From positions 1 to 42,322 of the forward strand of contig JAQSYT010000004.1 in the NCBI GenBank assembly GCA_029256065.1: a DNA stretch of 42,322 bases. The letters are read 5' to 3'. Origin of the DNA: Paenibacillaceae bacterium. GTDB lineage: Bacteria > Bacillota > Bacilli > Paenibacillales > NBRC-103111. The position numbers were made by a program, and so were the translations under genes. The notes beneath the pieces were generated by a model, which did not search any database, was not told the origin of the DNA, and saw only the letters and a program-made list of their open reading frames with translations. Shown in pieces: positions 39,779-42,322 of the stretch (position 1 is its first letter; every line of letters starts with the position of its first letter).

Positions 39779-40744
39779 TTAGGGCACCAGGCTGCGGAGC
39801 ATGGTCAGCCTGCCGCTGAAGGCATAATCCCCAAGGGTGGCGGGGATCAGGAAGCAGTCGCCCGGCTTCGCCTGAAGCTCGCCATCCGCCCAGCGGAGGG
39901 TTCCTGTTCCGTCGCAGATAATATGGATGGCGAAGCTGTCTCCCGGGGAGGCCAGCCTCCAGGTGCCGTCCACCTTGCCCTTCTCCACGATAAAATAGGG
40001 AGAGTGGGCAATAGTAAGCCATGTGCCGGCCTCCGGCAGATCGGTGGTCATCCGGGCGGCGCCTGCATTGTCATACGCGATGACATTAAGGGAGTCCTCC
40101 ACATGCAGCTCCCGGGGCTTGCCGTCCAATCCCGGACGGTTGTAGTCGTAAAGCCGGTAAGTGGTATCGGAGTTTTGCTGGATCTCGGCCACCAGGACCC
40201 CGGAGCACAGGGCATGGACGGTCCCGGCCGGAATATAGAAGGTATCCCCGGCGGACACAGGCACCTCGTGAAGGGTGTCCATAATGCGGCCTTCCTCGAT
40301 AGCTGCGGTCACCGACTCCCGGGTTTCCCCGGCCTTCAGGCCGTAGATGATCTTCGCGCCCGGTTTGGCGTCCAGTACATACCACATCTCCGTTTTGCCA
40401 AGCTCCCCCGCAGGCAAACGGTCATACTCGTCGGTAGGATGCACCTGCACAGAGAGGTCGTCCTCGCAATCCAGCAACTTGATCAATAGCGGGAAGCGGC
40501 CTGTCCGTTCGGAAAAGCCCTTCTTGCCGAAGTATTCCTTGCCGAAGCGCTCACGGACTTCATCCAGGCCCGTTCCTGCCAATTCGCCGTTCATCACCTT
40601 AGTGGTACCGTTGGCGTGATCGCCGATGGTCCAAGCCTCACCAATTTTGCCCTCAGGCATTGTATAGCCGAAGCGCTCCAAATTACGGCCGCCCCATACC
40701 CGTTCCTTAAACTCGGGTTGAAATTGCAAAGGATAAGGCTTCAT
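39779..40744 (-). CDS. manA: Mannose-6-phosphate isomerase (class I)
   Basis: Zinc enzyme interconverting fructose-6-phosphate and mannose-6-phosphate. From ATG 40744 ([19 protein letters not shown]) the product has 321 residues, as in Bacillus ManA/Pmi. The zinc site is around [28 protein letters not shown] (about 93-120) with the histidine and glutamate ligands, and [27 protein letters not shown] (about 170-196) holds the final histidine and catalytic region. The frame stays open 87 codons further upstream, but that part is repeat-rich and has no ribosome site, so 40744 is chosen (GCGGGGAA upstream). Confidence 0.95.
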   Translation of the reverse strand: MKPYPLQFQPEFKERVWGGRNLERFGYTMPEGKIGEAWTIGDHANGTTKVMNGELAGTGLDEVRERFGKEYFGKKGFSERTGRFPLLIKLLDCEDDLSVQVHPTDEYDRLPAGELGKTEMWYVLDAKPGAKIIYGLKAGETRESVTAAIEEGRIMDTLHEVPVSAGDTFYIPAGTVHALCSGVLVAEIQQNSDTTYRLYDYNRPGLDGKPRELHVEDSLNVIAYDNAGAARMTTDLPEAGTWLTIAHSPYFIVEKGKVDGTWRLASPGDSFAIHIICDGTGTLRWADGELQAKPGDCFLIPATLGDYAFSGRLTMLRSLVP

Positions 40745-40854
40745 AATACCATTCCCCGCTTTCCATATAAAAGGTTTTATTCCATTGTAATCACCGGGCC
40801 GGATGCCGTAAAGCCTGTCCGCAGAAAAACCGGGTCTGTCTCCTGCCGAGACTC

Positions 40855-40937
40855 CTGAAAACTCTCCGGTCCGACTGCTGCAGAACCCCTGAAAACTCTC
40901 CGGTCCGACTGCTGCAGCACCCCGGAAAAGCCCCGGT
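40855..40937. repeat. 34-bp tandem repeat upstream of manA
   Basis: CTGAAAACTCTCCGGTCCGACTGCTGCAG... begins at 40855 and again at 40889, a 34-base period, followed by a degenerate third unit (CCCGGAAAAGCCCCGGTCC). It lies in the gap between ytqB and manA, probably within or near the manA leader (minus strand). Confidence 0.75.
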
Positions 40938-40973
40938 CCATTTTGTCCTAACCTGACTGAATCTGATCCGGTT

Positions 40974-41564
40974 TTACTTGGCGGCCTGCCGTTTCTCCAC
41001 GGCAATAAGATACGGAGGGGAGTTGCGCTGGTTCATGAACCGGTAGCACATCACCTGAAACTCCCGCTGTGCCAGCGACTCTGCCCACCGGTTCACGGCT
41101 TCCGCTTCCTCTGCTCCGCCCGGATGGCCGGAGTACACCACCACCGTCAACATCCCACCGGGCCGCAGAAGCTCCAGGGCGCTGTCCAGGGCCGTTAGCG
41201 TGGTCCCGGGCTGGGTAATGACATGATGCTCCGCTCCAGGGAGATAGCCCAAATTGAACATAACCGCCGAGATCCGGCCGTGTGGCTCCGCATCCACATA
41301 TTCCTTCATCCGGTCATGGGAGGCCAGATGCAGCCTGACTCCAGAAGAGCGCTCCGGCTGCTCACCGGAAAGCCTTGCGGCTGTGCTGGCCAAGGCCGTT
41401 TCTTGAACATCGAAGGCGTGAACCAAACCCTTCGGACCAGCCTCTTTAGCCAGAAATAGAGTATCCACCCCGTTTCCAGCCGTAGCGTCAATGCAGCAAT
41501 CTCCCGGCTCAATGCGCTGTGCAGCCAGTTCCTGGGCCATGGTCAGCACCGAAACAAATCCCAT
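40974..41564 (-). CDS. ytqB: YtqB-family class I SAM-dependent methyltransferase
   Basis: 196 residues. The SAM motif is DATAGNGVDTLFLA (about 26-39), with HAFDVQETALAST (about 49-61) forming motif II and NLGYLPG (about 104-110) the catalytic loop. Family PF06962 is annotated as rRNA methylase; B. subtilis YtqB methylates the tRNA wobble mnm5U. It starts 4 bases after the stop of the upstream ytqA gene, so they form an operon, as in Bacillus. Ends in a normal stop at 40974. Confidence 0.92.
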   Translation of the reverse strand: MGFVSVLTMAQELAAQRIEPGDCCIDATAGNGVDTLFLAKEAGPKGLVHAFDVQETALASTAARLSGEQPERSSGVRLHLASHDRMKEYVDAEPHGRISAVMFNLGYLPGAEHHVITQPGTTLTALDSALELLRPGGMLTVVVYSGHPGGAEEAEAVNRWAESLAQREFQVMCYRFMNQRNSPPYLIAVEKRQAAK

Positions 41565-41568
41565 CTTT

Positions 41569-42322
41569 TTATCCTCCTGTCCAAAGCTTGCCCTGCCAGG
41601 TGTCCCGCCGCCTCAGCTCATCATCGAAGGCATTCAACACCTCCCATTTCTTGAGGCTCCACATGGGGCCGACCAAGAGATCACGGGGAGCATCCCCTGT
41701 CAGGCGGTGGACGATCATATCCGGCGGCAGCCGCTCCAGAGTATCCACCACCAGCTCCACATACTCGTCCTTCTCCAAAAAGCGGAGCAGACCCTCTTCA
41801 TATTGGCGGACCATAGGCGTTTTTTTGAGCAGATGCAGTAGATGGATTTTGACGCCCTGCACATCCATATGAGCCACTGCGTCGCCGGTGGCCAGCATCA
41901 TCTCCCGGTCCTCGCCGGGCAACCCGTAAATAATATGGGCACAGGTGCGGATACCCCGCTTGCGCAGCTCCTCAAGCGACCTGTAGTAGGTGTCGGTGTC
42001 ATGGGCCCGGTTAATCAGCCGGGAGGTGCTCTCATGAATGGTCTGCAGCCCCATTTCCACCCACAGGTAGGTTCGGCTGTTCAGCTCCTCCAGATAATCC
42101 AGCACATCCGGCGGCAGGCAATCCGGCCTGGTGGCGATGGAGAGTCCCACCACACCCGGCTGCTCCAGAATGACCTCATAATATTCCCGCAGCTCCTCTA
42201 CCGGGGCATAGGTATTGGTGTAGGCTTGAAAGTAGCCGATATATTGAGCCTCAGGCCATTTGAGATGCTGGCGGTCCCGCACCGTATTGAATTGGGTCAC
42301 CAGATCATCCCTGCGTCTGCCG
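41569..42322 (-). CDS. ytqA: YtqA-family radical SAM protein (TIGR01212), 5' part beyond the window
   Basis: The C-terminal 251 codons of a radical SAM protein; the N-terminus with the Fe-S cysteines lies past 42322. The reading frame is open to the edge; the GTG at 42300 is an internal valine, preceded by GRRRDDL. Recognised by the TIGR01212/YtqA features: QAYTNTYAPVEELREYYE, VVGLSIATRPDCLP, VEMGLQTIHESTSRLINRAH and HIIYGLPGED. These proteins act with YtqB in making tRNA wobble mnm5(s2)U in Bacillus, which fits the four-base gap between the two genes. Confidence 0.93.
   Translation of the reverse strand, partial: GRRRDDLVTQFNTVRDRQHLKWPEAQYIGYFQAYTNTYAPVEELREYYEVILEQPGVVGLSIATRPDCLPPDVLDYLEELNSRTYLWVEMGLQTIHESTSRLINRAHDTDTYYRSLEELRKRGIRTCAHIIYGLPGEDREMMLATGDAVAHMDVQGVKIHLLHLLKKTPMVRQYEEGLLRFLEKDEYVELVVDTLERLPPDMIVHRLTGDAPRDLLVGPMWSLKKWEVLNAFDDELRRRDTWQGKLWTGG

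Overview
The window looks like a chromosomal segment of a spore-forming, fairly GC-rich Bacillota, most likely Paenibacillus or a close relative. Three things point there: a Bacillus-like block ydcC-alr-ndoAI-ndoA-tex-cmpA-sprT, a complete GerA-type germinant-receptor operon with ywmB behind it, and strong AGGAGG-type ribosome sites with frequent GTG/TTG starts. The genus call is inference. No insertion sequence, prophage, integrase or CRISPR array was seen; almost everything is housekeeping or sporulation DNA.

Layout. 1-4642: two paralogous small proteins of unknown function (the first cut by the window edge), a LolA-like lipoprotein (ydcC), alanine racemase, and the ndoAI/ndoA (MazEF) toxin-antitoxin pair. 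4698-8728: tex, a tiny two-helix membrane protein, the 39-residue sporulation protein CmpA (minus strand), an unrecognised 117-residue protein, a SprT-like metalloprotein and tRNA-Ser(GCT) with its own promoter and terminator. 8733-15316: CorA, then the receptor operon in the order A-C-D-B, ywmB and a Cu/Zn superoxide dismutase. 15331-21051: a split chromate transporter pair behind a palindromic operator, a ROK regulator that has lost its zinc site, a glucosaminidase-like protein, endonuclease IV with an extra C-terminal domain, and purU. 21424-29096: transketolase, ppnP, lrgAB with a divergent LysR regulator, a dehydrogenase fused to a PilZ (c-di-GMP-binding) domain, and pgi. 29453-36220: yigZ, a TetR regulator, two divergent radical SAM/SPASM proteins of the heme-d1/AhbC-NirJ type, yfkK plus a small partner, an RluA-type pseudouridine synthase and a 58-residue small protein. 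36266-42322: cysK, a B12-binding radical SAM protein, manA, ytqB and the 3' part of ytqA.

The least explained content is repeats and one fusion. A roughly 58-bp hairpin element (CCCCCAAAAGT...ACTTTTGGGGGAGCCCCC) occurs five times, always between genes, and once supplies the last codons and stop of the LysR gene. A 40-bp inverted repeat (39/40) brackets the yfkK two-gene unit. Ten head-to-tail 22-bp units and a nested inverted repeat lie between the B12 radical SAM gene and manA. A family with an ACGGACACAG-like core sits in two otherwise empty gaps. The dehydrogenase-PilZ fusion suggests a metabolic enzyme under second-messenger control.

Metabolic links are modest: tkt, pgi and manA all act on sugar phosphates; purU, ppnP and nfo serve one-carbon, nucleoside and DNA-repair functions; lrgAB with its LysR neighbour is a typical overflow-metabolism and cell-lysis module.
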